Notes under the pieces: model-generated | Database searches by the model: none | Told to the model about the DNA's origin: nothing | What the model saw: only the letters and a program-made list of their open reading frames with translations | NCBI GenBank assembly: GCA_964035575.1 | Contig: OZ037903.1 | Span: forward strand, 1,017,001-1,081,000 | DNA length: 64,000 nt | Source: Rhynchopus sp. YZ270_cl-10 | Taxonomy: Eukaryota > Euglenozoa > Diplonemea > Diplonemida > Diplonemidae | Direction: 5' to 3' | Program-made: the position numbers and the translations under genes | Part shown: in pieces, positions 1-10,217 of the stretch | How positions within the stretch are numbered: position 1 is the first letter of the stretch | Layout: every line of letters starts with the position of its first letter

Positions 1-40
1 TGTGCACGAGAGGCACATTCATCTTACAATTTTTTCTTTT
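1..40 (+). repeat. Family A hairpin element (TGTGC/GCACA stem)
   Basis: The arms TGTGC and GCACA enclose the loop acgagag, followed by TTCATCTTACA and a T tract. Other copies use the stem CTAAGC/GCTTAG with the same loop, so the stem sequence has changed while pairing is kept. The left edge may be cut by the window. Confidence 0.6.
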
Positions 41-59
41 TCTTTTTATTCTTCTTCTC

Positions 60-100
60 TTTGGTACACTATCGAGAGGGCTTTGTATTTCAATTTTTTT
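60..100 (+). repeat. Family B element, partial
   Basis: This holds GGTACACT, then ATCGAGAGGG and CTTTGTATTTCAA, matching the 3' half of the fuller copies at 1184, 1563 and 10262. The hairpin half is mostly missing. Confidence 0.5.
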
Positions 101-515
101 TTGTAACAATTTTTTTGCGTCAGTGAAAGCCAGGAAGAAGGTGTGCAATGTACGTTCAACAACAATTTTTTTAATAAAAAAAAGACTTTATTTTTGGTAA
201 AGTGTTTTCCACACACACATACAATGCACATTATTCTGAGGGTGTTCAAAGACGGGAAGGGTTGGGTTTACTGTATTTTGTAAAACATGAAACTTGGTGT
301 ATACGGGGGGAGGGGTTTCACCACTTTTTCGCAACGATGTTGGGTGTGAAAAAGTTGTGAAAACCCCGCTCCCCGAAAAGCACCAAAACTTTGCATATGT
401 GGTCGCTACATATTCCAAACAGGATTTTTTTATAATGAAAAATGGAAACACACCGTTTAAAGGATGAAAAAACATAAAGAGCCTTTGGGCTCTTCCTTTG
501 TAACCTTTTTATTTT

Positions 516-568
516 CCTCGATTGAGAGATGCGTTTTAGCACGTTTCAACTACTCTTTTTAGTCGAGG
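516..568 (+). repeat. Family D element
   Basis: The core GATGCGTTTTAGCACGTTTC recurs at 10692-10735 and 18797-18830. In this copy it is enclosed by CCTCGA (516-521) and TCGAGG (563-568), which are complementary. The copy at 18797 lies inside an intron of a gene. Confidence 0.6.
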
Positions 569-630
569 CAAGTTTGCACTTCAAACTTTCCCTTCTTTTT
601 TTTTTTTATGTTCTTGCTTGCAACCTCCTT

Positions 631-770
631 CGTGGTAAACCGTGTGCATACCAATGAAGTGCACTCTGGGGGTTCGATAACCCCGCGGAGAAACCAATGC
701 GTCCGACGATGCACGGTGAGGTGTTTGCACTTTTCAACGTCTCTTTTTTTTTTTTCAGCTCTTTTTTTTT
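631..770 (+). repeat. Family C composite element
   Basis: The element begins with GTGGTAAACCGTGTGCATAC. Next comes a hairpin with arms GGGGTT and AACCCC around cgat, flanked by CTC and GAG. It ends with GAGGTGTTTGCAC, a CAACGTC motif, a T tract and CAG. Related copies are at 3958, 22256 and 32154, and 3' parts recur near 10218 and 30645. GGTTCGATAACC resembles a pol III B box, but no good A box is visible, so pol III origin is only a guess. Confidence 0.6.
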
Positions 771-1065
771 TTTGCTTTTTGAGGAAGCGGTTTCTGTGCG
801 GGGAAGGGTGGGTTTTATTTTCTCCCCTCTTCAGTGTCTTGTTTGTAACACCTTGATCTCATTTCCCACCCCCCCATATTTATCTCGCCCTTTTTTGATT
901 CATACCCTTTTGTTTTGTGAAACATAAATTACGCAGCTTGCAGTTTAAAAAAATAGATAAAAGAGAGAGAGAGAGAAAAAAGCATTTTCCCCTGAAAACC
1001 ATAATATTTTGGTGTGATCGACGGAACTGTACCAAAATCAGCCACAAGGAATGCAGAGCTTTAAA

Positions 1066-1135
1066 AAAAGACAGTGGTGATTGCCACACTGTGGCAACAC
1101 AACCGAGACAACTACACTACTCCAACAATTTATTT
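1066..1135 (+). repeat. Family E hairpin element
   Basis: A perfect 7-bp stem TTGCCAC/GTGGCAA with loop act is followed by CTACACTACTCCAACAATTT. Related copies are at 5988 and 10008 on the + strand, and a partial copy at 37568 on the minus strand. Confidence 0.55.
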
Positions 1136-1179
1136 CAAAGCAAGACAATAATGTATTGTTTTGTGGACCAGACGTCAAC

Positions 1180-1365
1180 CTCAAAATGGATGTAGGACCG
1201 CATGGTTGAGTGCCACCCCCCCCCCCGGTACACCGATCATGTACCAAAGGTACACTGTTACACGAGAGGGCTTTGTATTTCATGTCAAAATTTTGCTACT
1301 GTTTTATTCCTCCCCCCCCGGAGATGTAAAGACTTTGTGAAGACTTTGTATTTTCATAAAAAAAT
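1180..1365 (+). repeat. Family B element, full copy
   Basis: Order of parts: AAAATGGATGTAGGACCGCA, a C-rich tract, the hairpin GTACC-aaa-GGTAC, ACACGAGAGGG and CTTTGTATTTCA. A degenerate second block (GAGATGTAAAGACTTTG) follows and recurs after the copy at 1563. Confidence 0.65.
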
Positions 1366-1484
1366 GCCTTCGATCACATCAATATTTCAAAACCCAGCTC
1401 TGGGTTAAATGCCTTTCCCGCCCCCCTCTTCCTTTTTATTATATTTTTTGTTCTTCTGTCTGCAGCGACAACGAAAAAAAAACC

Positions 1485-1526
1485 CTTCTTCTTCTTCTTC
1501 TTCTCTCTCTCTCTCTCTCTCTCTCC
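1485..1526. repeat. CTT/CT microsatellite
   Basis: A run of CTT triplets passes into a CT dinucleotide run. It is the source of spurious Ser/Leu and Arg/Glu open frames on the two strands. Confidence 0.9.
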
Positions 1527-1562
1527 CTGTACCCTTTCCATGCCATGATCGGGGCACTTTTT

Positions 1563-1735
1563 TTGGTTGGGTGTCCACCCCCCGGTACAGTACCAAAGGT
1601 ACACTGTTCATGAGAGTGCTTTGTATTTCAAGTCAAAATTTTGCTATTTTATTCCTCCCCCCGAAGATGTAAAAAGACTTTGAGGAGACTTTGTATTTCA
1701 AGTCATTTTTTTTTTTAAGCATGAGAGGCTTGTGT
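1563..1735 (+). repeat. Family B element followed by a family A-like hairpin
   Basis: The order is GGGTGTCCACCC, the hairpin GTACC-aaa-GGTAC, CATGAGAGTG and CTTTGTATTTCAAGTC. At 1717-1731 the arms AAGC and GCTT enclose atgagag, the same YGAGAG loop as family A with a different stem. Confidence 0.6.
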
Positions 1736-1852
1736 TCTTCTATACCAACTTTTCGAGCTTGGGAGAATATGTGTCCGAGATTTCAGGTTTCGATAACCCA
1801 TGAAATGTCAATAAAGATTTGGACGAGTTAGCGGGGATGTTTTTTTTTAGAT

Positions 1853-1885
1853 GAGCGTGCACGAGAGGCACATTTATCATTTTTT
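1853..1885 (+). repeat. Family A hairpin element (GTGC/GCAC stem)
   Basis: CGTGC and GCACA flank the loop acgagag, followed by TTTATCA and a T tract. The stem resembles the copy at position 1 and differs from the CTAAGC type. Confidence 0.6.
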
Positions 1886-2164
1886 TTTCTCTTTTTTGCG
1901 TGATAATTCACTCTACCGTCGAAGTCTTATTAGCACCCGCATTTTCCCCCAATTTTAAGATACATGATTAATCACGTGTATCTTCGCGGTTTTTGTTTTT
2001 GTTTTTCTTTTTTTCCCCTTTGATGTGTGCACAGCATACGTGTGCACATTGGATTTCTTCAAACCCCTTCTTATTTTGTGTGTATTTTGTGTGCTTTCAC
2101 CCGGGGCTGCCATTGGGGAGGATGACAGTCGGTGTGACTGCAGTCACAACTACCATTTTATTTT

Positions 2165-2255
2165 AAGGTGACTCGAGAGGCGTAGGGTCATCTCATAAAC
2201 TTTTCTTTATTTTATTTTCGACAATAACATGCACGCCCGAGCGGCGTTTTCATCT
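2165..2255 (+). repeat. Two adjacent degenerate family A elements
   Basis: The first (2165-2205) has AAGGTGAC, CGAGAGGC and TCATCTCATAAAC. The second (2233-2247) has arms ACGCC and GGCGT around cgagc, followed by TTTTCATC. The second stem is a further pairing-preserving variant. Confidence 0.45.
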
Positions 2256-2442
2256 TTCATGTATTCTTCTTTATCCCCCCCCTTTCCCCCTTTCCCCATT
2301 TTATTTGATGTCCGTGCGATCCAACCAAAACCAAACGCAGGTTTCAGCTTCACCATTTTTTGTTTACCTTTTTTTTCTTCACCTTTTTAACCCTGTATGC
2401 TTTCTTTTTTTGAAAGGAAAGTATGCGAAAATGACTGATGGG

Positions 2443-2537
2443 ATCGGGTAGTACCCGATAGGCACTTTCATCTTCAAAACAAAAAACAAAGTACAAAGCC
2501 TTAGGGCGACATTGTGTACAGATCCTACCTCGGTAGG
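2443..2537. repeat. Two short inverted repeats
   Basis: ATCGGGTA (2443-2450) and TACCCGAT (2452-2459) form an 8-bp palindrome with a one-base centre. CCTACC/GGTAGG (2524-2537) forms a second hairpin. Their relation to the numbered families is unclear. Confidence 0.4.
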
Positions 2538-3159
2538 TGATTGTCGATACAACAAAAAAAAGCATGAAAGGTGGTGAAGCCTGGAGTCTTGGGCTCATTT
2601 TACATTTTACATTTTTTTAATTTTTTTTGACAAACTTGAAAAAAGATAGGTTTGTTCCGTGTATGCATAACTCATCTTGCCGGGAGGTTAGAACTTCATG
2701 CATTCAGTGGACCCTCACGAAGTGAGACTATTTTATCTATCAAGTTTATATTGATTGACTCTTCTTTTTTACACAAAAAACATTGTCCTGCGAGATCTTT
2801 TGCGGTGTGGCTCTGTGGTTGAATAGATCCGGGATCTGTTTCCTTGGACAACAAAAAAAAAGAGGCCACTCAGATCCTCAGCCCCGCAATCCATTGTTAA
2901 CAGATATGCGTGCGAGACACCCATTTCTCTTTTCTTAAGCTTTATTTTTTTCTCTCAAGGTGACTAAAGGAGGCTTAAGTTTTGTTTTTTCCGTCCCCCC
3001 ATCTTCTCATGTTTTCTTTTGACTAAGACTCCATTATTTATCAACCCTTTTCTTTGTGCTTTCATCCGGATGGCTGGCATCGTGGGTCAGTCGGAGGTGG
3101 CATCAACAACAGTTTCTTTAAATTAACTAAGAGCTGATGAATAAGCCAAAGAATACTCT

Positions 3160-3190
3160 AATCATACTAAGCGCGAGAGGCTTAGGCTAG
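3160..3190 (+). repeat. Family A hairpin element
   Basis: CTAAGC (3167-3172) and GCTTAG (3180-3185) enclose gcgagag. The outer arms and the T tract seen in the best copies are missing. Confidence 0.5.
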
Positions 3191-3429
3191 CCTACAGAAC
3201 AACACATCCCACCAAGGCTAGTAAAAATACCTAGGGCTGTACCCCTCTTTTTTTTTTGCCGGCGCCATTTCACTTATTTTTTTGGAGCAAAAAAAAGGGT
3301 TCCATGTGTCTAATATAAAATTTTAAAAAAAACCAACAACCAAACCTTGTACCACGGACTCCATGCGACCCAAGGTATAAATAGGTGTCTTAGTATGGAA
3401 ACATAACCATTTTTAAAAAAACTGGATAC

Positions 3430-3600
3430 TTTTGCGAATACCACCCGAATTTTTAGATACCCATTTTTTTTATGGTTGCGATTTAGGTTCCTAAGCGCAT
3501 GAGTGCTAAGGGACCATATCGGATACAATGTTTCATTGTTATTAACTCAAAATGGGTATCAAAAGTTGGGGTGATATCTTAAGGGATCCCTTTGCAAAAC
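3430..3600. repeat. Imperfect inverted repeat, MITE-like
   Basis: GATACCCATTTT (3456-3467) is the exact reverse complement of AAAATGGGTATC (3549-3560). Similarity continues outward for about 40 bases with mismatches. No coding frame or target-site duplication could be confirmed. A small non-autonomous DNA element is one possible reading. Confidence 0.4.
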
Positions 3601-3702
3601 AAAGCGACATAGATTGGTGTGACTGGAAACATGCCCTAAAACAGTACTCCAAGAAAGTACAAAAAAAAGTACTGTAGTTCCACCTTATTTTTCGGCCCAG
3701 TC

Positions 3703-3760
3703 ATACCATAGATAGTGTATTTTTTTCTATTATTGTGTAGATACAGGTTATCTATGGTAT
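3703..3760. repeat. 12-bp inverted repeat
   Basis: ATACCATAGATA (3703-3714) and TATCTATGGTAT (3749-3760) are exact reverse complements separated by 34 T-rich bases. A further short pair, CAGTACT and AGTACTG, lies just upstream near 3642-3675. Confidence 0.45.
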
Positions 3761-3957
3761 CATCGATGGTGTCATTGTGTCAGAATTCTTGAAATATTTG
3801 AAATATGTGCAAAAAAGCCTTTCAAACATTTGTACATAAAAAAAAACGCTTTTGTGGAGGGGGGGGGAAAAATAAAGGTTGAAAATGATGGTGTATTGTA
3901 CAGCGAAGGGATATACATCTTCACACTGTTTCTTTTGCTGTGGACAACCCTCCTCCC

Positions 3958-4040
3958 CTCGTGGTAAACCGTGTGCATACCAATGAAGTGCTCTCTGGGG
4001 GGGTTCGATAACCCCGCGGAGAAACCAATGCCCTGTGTCG
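3958..4040 (+). repeat. Family C element
   Basis: CTCGTGGTAAACCGTGTGCA, ACCAATGAAGTGC, then a hairpin with arms GGGGTT and AACCCC and a GCGGAG right flank. It closely matches 631-700 but lacks the GTTTGCAC tail. Confidence 0.6.
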
Positions 4041-4184
4041 CCTTTCGTGACTGTTGAGAGGGAAAAAAAAGGCAATTCCTTTACAAAGAAAAGCCATGGT
4101 GTACGTTCATCAGGGAGAGCAAGATGTGTGTGCGCGTGTGTTTGATAACTAGTAGGGGTAATTCTTGCTCAGAATATGGCCCCA

Positions 4185-4206
4185 TGTGTGTGTGTGTGTG
4201 TGTGTG
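4185..4206. repeat. GT microsatellite
   Basis: A run of about eleven GT dinucleotides. Confidence 0.9.
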
Positions 4207-4772
4207 GGAAAATGTCGACAACAACAATCGGTCTGTTTGTCCACAAAAACCCCACGCAGTATGCTTGTTAAATTTGTCTCCTTTCCCCCAATTTCCCCCC
4301 GACTCCATTTTTGAAAGGTGTCATGTGCAAAAAAAACAAAAAAACGCGAAAAAAAAAAAATGCACATCACACCACCTCTCAGCCTTTTCTCTCTTTTGAT
4401 TGGTGTGTTTCTTTATCTTTGATGAAACAAACAAAAAATAGAAAAACCCCCCCATTCACTCAAACCCTTTCACCACCACTCTCCCCTCTCCCCTGGGAGA
4501 TTGATGTACCGGAAGAAGACTTTCTGCAGAATTGCCAGCTGAGATATCGGCAAACAAGCTCCCCCCCCCTCCAAAAGGGGTCGTGGACGTCTTGGGGGTT
4601 TACAGATGACAATCCCAAAATTCTACTATTTTTTTTTTCTCCAAATCCCCCACAGAATCTTTGTTTTTTTTGTAAGTGTATTTCCTCCCTCTCCCTATTC
4701 CCCCTTCCCCCCCAAGACTCATCCTCTCTCTCTCTATATCCCTTCTTTTTTTCCCTTCCCAACAATCTAACA

Positions 4773-5510
4773 ATGGGTCCATGCGCAAGCTCTCATGTAA
4801 AGGAAAACCATGACAACCCAAAGGAGTCTCAGACAGCAGAACCGCGCAAAGAAAACGACGAGATCCTCGGAGACAGTGATGCCGTGATGACAGTTCCCCC
4901 TCCCCCGCCACACACGGCTGTCGGGCGGAGGAGGGGGTCCAGAGGCGCGCGGTATCGACCCTCCCCGCAGACCGAACCTTTGTTTCCTGAAGGCGCACTT
5001 CAACAGGTACCGGTTGGAGAAAATATCAGTTTTGGAGGTCCACTGTTGCAGAGTATACCTGAGGAGGAAGGTGGAGTGGCAACGAGGAGGAGGGGGAATA
5101 CGATGCCTTCTGGACCGCCGAGGAGGAGGCAGACAAGGCAGAGGAGGGTGGCGACACTGCCACCTGGGGAGCTGCAGAAATACCGGCAGTTTGCGAGAAG
5201 TAGAAGGCTGAGTGTTGATCTTGCGATTCTCGGTGCTGCTCCAGGAAACCCAGCGACAGCGCGGATGCCACCTCCACAGAGGGTGTTGCCGGTGGAGACG
5301 GTTAGGGCAGTTGCGTCAGAGGGCATCCTCCCAGTGGTACCACAAGGTACAGTTACCGCAAAAGCGCCGCCAACGATACTACCGAGTCAAACTGTAGGAG
5401 GCGCAGCAGGGCATTCTGCACTACCACACCGCAGGCCAAGAAGGAGCATAGTGAGAAGAGGGAGCACAGTGCAAGGTGAAGCGGCGGATATTGACCTCAG
5501 GAGGCTGTGA
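4773..5510 (+). CDS. Arg-rich hypothetical protein with a dual-acylation-type N-terminus
   Basis: A 245-residue protein of unknown function. I chose the ATG at 4773 because it follows a C/A-rich leader (caacaatctaaca) like other genes here, and because the frame upstream of it is low-complexity T/C-rich sequence. The N-terminus MGPCASS has Gly2 and Cys4. Such a pattern often receives myristate and palmitate, which would place the protein on a membrane; this is inference. The rest is rich in Arg, Pro, Gly and Ala with several Arg clusters (for example PPRRRQTRQRR) and no Cys-rich or enzymatic motif. It looks largely disordered. No intron is needed. A strong inverted-repeat cluster lies within 100 bases after the stop. 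Confidence 0.6.
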   Translation: MGPCASSHVKENHDNPKESQTAEPRKENDEILGDSDAVMTVPPPPPHTAVGRRRGSRGARYRPSPQTEPLFPEGALQQVPVGENISFGGPLLQSIPEEEGGVATRRRGNTMPSGPPRRRQTRQRRVATLPPGELQKYRQFARSRRLSVDLAILGAAPGNPATARMPPPQRVLPVETVRAVASEGILPVVPQGTVTAKAPPTILPSQTVGGAAGHSALPHRRPRRSIVRRGSTVQGEAADIDLRRL

Positions 5511-5547
5511 TGAAATCATATGATAAGCCACACTATGCATGCGAGCC

Positions 5548-5611
5548 GAGTCGGGCCGACTCAGCCTGAGTTTTGGCTGAGTCCAGGCTGAGTGGCTCAG
5601 CCTGGACTCAG
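5548..5611. repeat. Strong inverted-repeat cluster downstream of the Arg-rich gene
   Basis: Two 16-base arms (5577-5592 and 5596-5611) are perfect reverse complements with the loop TGG. Just upstream GAGTCG/CGACTC (5548-5562) forms a second hairpin, and CTCAGCC/GGCTGAG near 5560-5580 a third overlapping one. It could be a 3'-end RNA hairpin or a mobile-element end. Confidence 0.7.
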
Positions 5612-5987
5612 TCTGGAGTATTTATTTATTCGGGAGTTTTTTTTCTGCCCGATTCGGGCCGCATGTATAGTATGCTAAGCATTGTATTTTAAATTGCACC
5701 GTTGTTATTGCGGTTTGGTGCGTTTGGATTGTTTTTTTTTGAAAGATGTGCGGCATGGGTTATTCCCCTAGCATTCGGAATAGCCAAAAGAAGCATGTTT
5801 TGTTTTTTTTGTGTGTATGAATAATTTATCGGAGTTGTATCTTCAGGTTGAATGCTTGTTCTTTCCTAGATTGGCGCTATTTTATAGCGTCAACCGCAAA
5901 AAAAGGTACAGTTCCGTATGTTCCTAATGTCTTCCTTGGTCAACAGTGCTGGAAAAAAAAATTTAGGCAAAAAAAAAAAACAATCTA

Positions 5988-6045
5988 CGGACAGTGGAGA
6001 TTGTCACAACTGTGGCAACTACACTAGTCCAACAATTTGTCAAAC
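5988..6045 (+). repeat. Family E hairpin element
   Basis: ACAGTGGAGATTGTCAC, aact, GTGGCAA, then CTACACTAGTCCAACAATTT. One stem base differs from the copy at 1066 (C to T), giving a G-T pair instead of G-C. Confidence 0.55.
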
Positions 6046-7284
6046 AATATTGAAAAATCTGGATTCCTGGATAAGACACTGTTGATGTACGAAAAGAATT
6101 CTCCTCGAAATTGATTTAATCAAACACAAATACCACTTTAACCCCCCCCAGACGGGGCTTTTGTCTTTTTTTATTATTTTTTTAGAAGTCGATTTCAACG
6201 ACACTCTTTAATTTGTCTGTTCTCTTTCTCCCGCATTTTTTTTGTACCTTTTTCCCCCCCAAAAAAAAAACATCGCTTTTGGCGTAGAGTATTTATCACC
6301 GTTCTCATGTTTTGGATTTAAAAAAAAAATTATTCATGAAAGTGAGTGTATTGCCACCCTCCCTGACCTCCTTTATCACAGCCAGGCCCCCGTGCAGGAA
6401 GGTGCCGTAAAAGAGAGATTGTTGCTTCACCTTCTGTTTCTCCTGAGGGTTGTTGTGCTGTGTAAAAAAAAAAATCAACTTTTTTTACATCCCTTTGTAG
6501 AGAGAACCCCAAAATACCATCCCCCTTCCCATTATTGTACGCTTCAGATAACTCCCTTTTTTTCCTTGAGTGACTTTGTAATTTGTTTCTGTGTTTTTTG
6601 GTCGCACAAAGGGAATATTCAATAAAAAACTAATTTAAACAAGATGACCAAGGGAATTAATTATGGCGGTTTTAATTATGTCGTTTTTTTGCGTGTCGTT
6701 TTTCAAAAAAAATCACCAAAAAACTGACTTTTTGCCATCTTTGTCATCTTATAAACTTTTTCTTATTTTTGCTCATAGCTAACTAACATTGAGAAAAAAG
6801 GTGTTTCCTCACAGCCAGGGCACCCCCTTGTCCCTCATTTCAAGTTTTCATTGTTGTACGATGTGCTGTGGTCGCAAGGCCCGCTCATGTTTAAAGTATT
6901 TTTTTCTTTCAATTGTTTGCTTCTTTTTTTTTGCTTGGTGCACCTTCCCCTGAACCCTTTTCCTTTCCTCCCCTTTTTTTTTGTACTTTTGTATCTGTGA
7001 ATTTATAGCAGGGTTTTTTTGGTCACCAAGTCACAAAAATGGGTTTGCTTTCAAAACAATCCCCACACACACACACACACCTCCCTTCCTTGTAGATACC
7101 ATTGTTTTCATATTTTTTTGCCACCCTTTCCAAGCAAAGAAGAGAACACTGTTTTGATCTTTGGCTTTATTGTCCATTAAAAAAAGCGGGGGTGTATTTT
7201 TTTCTCTCCCTCATTCGGTGTGGCTGAAAGGGGAGGGTGCGATGAAGTGCTATTTTGGGGTTGTCAGCAACACCAACATTGTTT

Positions 7285-7310
7285 TCAGAGAGGGCTTTGT
7301 ATTTCAAAAG
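7285..7310 (+). repeat. Family B element, partial
   Basis: CAGAGAGGGCTTTGTATTTC matches the 3' part of the fuller B copies. It lies about 270 bases before the SH2-kinase start. Confidence 0.45.
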
Positions 7311-7579
7311 CACATCTTCACCATTACCAACAGAACACAACACACAAAACACCCCCCCTTCTCCCAAACCACCATAAATACATATGGTTTTGAACCGTTA
7401 AAAAGACGGGTTTCATCAAAGGGGGTACTCTTCTTGCCCCCCTTTCTTTTCCCGACGATTTTCTTTTGAGAATCTACGTGCATTCAGACAGTCTTCTCTG
7501 TCCCATAACCCTCAACCCAAACCCTCCCTTGGTACCCCACTCAAACCTAGCTGTGTGTGGGTAAATATTGCACGTCAGG

Positions 7580-9977
7580 ATGGAGGTTGTGAAGAACCAG
7601 AAGATTGGTGAAGGTGCCTGCGCGAAGGTGTACAGAGGCACGACGTCAACAGGCGGGCTTGTTGCAGTGAAATGTGTGCAGACGGACACAGAGCACGCAG
7701 CAGAGGCTGCTAAGGAGTACGCCCTTCTCCGAAAGCTTGTACACCCGAACATAGTGCGGGTTATAGGCTATCATTACACTAGAGGTATGGTTTTTTCTTT
7801 GTGTGATAAGCGTTTCCCCCCCGTCGTTTATAATTAATGCGATCAAGAAGGCTTAGGTTCATCTTATCAGCTTTTTTGGTGGATGTTGTGTATTCTTCCT
7901 CTTTTTTTGTATTTATGGTGCGACTGAAACCAGCTGTTTTGCCTCCACCAGAAGTCCATAAAAATGTCCATTTGCAGGCTCGGGTAACACCAATTTTGGA
8001 GGGGTTTTGAGTGCTTTGTTGTATTTAGTTTATTTCCTCTCCCCTTTTTTTGTCTTCACAGAGAGCCACACTGCAGACATCATCATGGAGTATGCAGCTG
8101 GGGGCACGCTTGCAGCGCTTCTGCTCCGCGCACCGAAACTGGAGTTTTCTACAGTGGCAATGTGGGCCCGGCAGATGACCGACGTATGTTTTTCCTCTAA
8201 CTCATCTCCAGCTTCTCCTCCCCTCCTCCCTTCACCCTTCTGCCACCTACACAATGCTACACAGGGGCTCGCATACCTACACTCAAAGAACATCGTCCAC
8301 CGCGACATCAAACCCTCCAACCTGCTCCTCGTCGAGACCTCGCAGGTCCCCGCCCCCACCTCCCACCGCCACCACCCCACCACCTCCGCCGCCTCTCCAT
8401 CCCCTTCTGCACCGACGATGTCCATTAAAATCGCAGACTTCGGCTTTTCACAACTCCTTGCAGGGAACAAAGCTGGCCGTGCTGGGGTCGTCGGAACCCT
8501 CCCATACATGCCGGCCCCCGCTTTGAAAGGGGAGGTGCGGTTTACGAATGATATTTATGCGGTTGCGTGCACGTTGTTGGAGGTGGTGACACGGCATCGT
8601 CCTTGGGAGGGGATGGATTCGGGGGCAGTGAGGGAGAGGGTGCTGGCTGGGCAGACCCCGTTTGAACAGCTTGGATCGGGAGGGTCGCTGCAGAAGGGAA
8701 TTGCTGGGAAGCGTGCAGAATATAGTACAGAGGAGACCTCTGCTTTGCATGCGTTTATCGAGGAGTCGCTTTCAGCCGGAACTCTTGGGGAAGTCCAGCT
8801 TGCAACCCGACATACTATAGTCCCTGCGAATGAAGCGCTGAAAACGTTGTGCCAACGTCACGCAAATCTGCTTCAAAACTTTGGTGCAAACCCTGCTCCG
8901 ATGAGCGGAAGTAATAAAGGGTCGTCCACCCGCGATGCTGGACCAGTTGGAGTGAATCCTACTAGGGCAAATGGTAGTACTTCATCCGTACCATCGCCGG
9001 CGCCGGTTCGGTTTGAAAAAAGCGAAAAAAGCGATAATGACTCCCGAGGAAATGTTTTCATAACCGACGGACGCGGCTGGGTAGCCCCAGAGGAGCGAAC
9101 AGAGGATATGGAAAGAGTTTCGCTTGATGGCTATGAAGTGGAGGACGACTGCGCATCGTCCTCTTCTTCGTCGGAGGAGGAAGACTTCTTTAAGACCCCC
9201 ACCAAGCTTCCGGCGGCGCCGCTGTTAAAAGCGAAGCGCGTTCTTTGCAAGGCGTTTACGAATAATTCGCTTTCATATAATGAAGTGGAGCGGCTCTACG
9301 CTATTTTGTTGACAGAGGTGAAAGAGAGCAGCCCGAAGCATGTTAAGCTGTGCAGCGTGCTGTTGGAGAGACTGTGCGATGTGGTCGAGATTTTGAAGTA
9401 TCTGGCGAGTCGGGATGGGTTGAGTGGTGGTGGGAGTACTGATATGCCGCACTGTGCGTCGTCTACTACGCAGTCACATTGCTCCTCCTCCACGCTCTCT
9501 AATGTGAAGCTTGCATTAGAGGACTATACAGGGATTTTACGTCATTTTGCCTCCGATTTCAATATGCTCAGCGAGCTTGCACAGTTAAACAATGCACGTA
9601 CCTTTAGTCTAGGCTACGGACCTGCCGAAACAGAAAGGTTGCTTCGTGCGGAAGGGAGGGGTTCGTATATCATCCGCCCTTCGTCGAGGCAGATGGGGAC
9701 ATTAGTGTTAAGCAGCTTTATCCAGAATAACCAAAGAAAGGGGAAGCTCGTAGGGCATTTTATCCTTGTGCGCGAAGAGGATGGGTTGCTTGCTTTAAGG
9801 GGGATGGAGCAGGCCTTTCCAAGTCAGCCGCAGATTCGTGCTACTACACTGAAGACATTGCTTTCGTCGCTTAAAGCAAATATCCCGCATGACTTCCGAC
9901 AAGGAAGGGGGTCTAAAGTGGAGATCATGTCGCATGCAAGCTCTGGGTCGCAAATATACTTTGGGCATGCCAGCTGA
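7580..9977 (+). CDS. Protein kinase with C-terminal SH2 domain (SHK-like architecture)
   Basis: Three exons, 7580-7784, 8062-8183 and 8265-9977, give 679 residues. Introns are gtatgg...cacag (277 bp) and gtatgt...acacag (81 bp); both restore the kinase frame exactly. Kinase domain, residues about 5-260: glycine loop GEGACAKV, Lys31 in VAVK, HRDIKPSN at 121-128, DFG at 167-169. The HRDIKPSN form is typical of Ser/Thr or dual-specificity kinases. Oddities: a Pro/Ser/His-rich insertion of about 25 residues between HRD and DFG, and MPAPAL where MAPE is usual. Next come a disordered, acidic, Ser-rich linker and an SH2 domain at about 555-655, with YIIRPSS in place of FLVRES and the phosphotyrosine-binding Arg at 580. 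Kinase-then-SH2 order is known from the SHK kinases of Dictyostelium. A role in phosphotyrosine-linked signalling is inferred. Confidence 0.85.
7785..8061 (+). other. Intron 1 of the SH2 kinase, containing a family A element
   Basis: The donor is GTATGG and the acceptor TTCACAG. Within it, 7849-7877 reads AGGCTTAGGTTCATCTTATC plus a T tract, the 3' half of family A. This places a dispersed repeat inside a confidently placed intron. Confidence 0.7.
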
Positions 9978-10007
9978 AAAATCTCAAAAAAAAAAAAAAT
10001 TCTTAGT

Positions 10008-10055
10008 GGAGCACACTATAGGGTGGCTACACTAATACAACCGAAGTTTTCAAAA
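10008..10055 (+). repeat. Family E element in the 3' flank of the SH2 kinase
   Basis: TTAGTG and CACTAA pair around the centre, and TACACTAATACAACCGAAGT matches the family. It starts about 30 bases after the stop, so it probably lies in the 3' UTR. Confidence 0.5.
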
Positions 10056-10217
10056 TTTATTTTGTCTTGTAGAATATGGTATTGTGAACCCGAGATATAT
10101 CTGCACCAATTTTTTTTTCTACCATTCGTTTTCAAGATGGCTAAAGTACGTTGAAGCGGGGGGGTGGGGGTCATCTTATTAAGGGCGTTCGCACTTTCAA
10201 CTTATTTTTTTTTGTCA

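Larger units (their letters stand above)
1..4772. other. Long repeat-rich non-coding stretch
   Basis: I see no convincing gene here. The open frames are short, low in complexity and driven by poly-T or poly-A tracts. The stretch holds many short dispersed elements, listed separately (families A to E), several simple repeats and two imperfect inverted repeats. Upstream exons or 5' UTRs of the gene at 4773 could lie in its right part, but I cannot place them. Confidence 0.6.
5612..7579. other. Non-coding stretch between genes
   Basis: No convincing gene. It holds a family E copy at 5988-6045, a CA microsatellite at 7065-7081 and a partial family B copy at 7285-7306. Poly-T and poly-C tracts are frequent. 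The open frame ending at 6625 is T-rich and reads as low-complexity protein, so I did not call it. Confidence 0.5.

Noticed and set aside
2809-2895. tRNA-like stretch (TGGCTCTGTGG near an A box, GCGG and CCGC ends)
   Set aside because: No TTCGA-type T-arm is present, the middle is interrupted by a poly-A run, and a cloverleaf cannot be drawn.
4311-4772. N-terminal extension of the gene at 4773
   Set aside because: The frame is open upstream, but it encodes Lys- and then Ser/Pro/Phe-rich low-complexity sequence from poly-A and poly-C tracts. The MGPCASS start is better.
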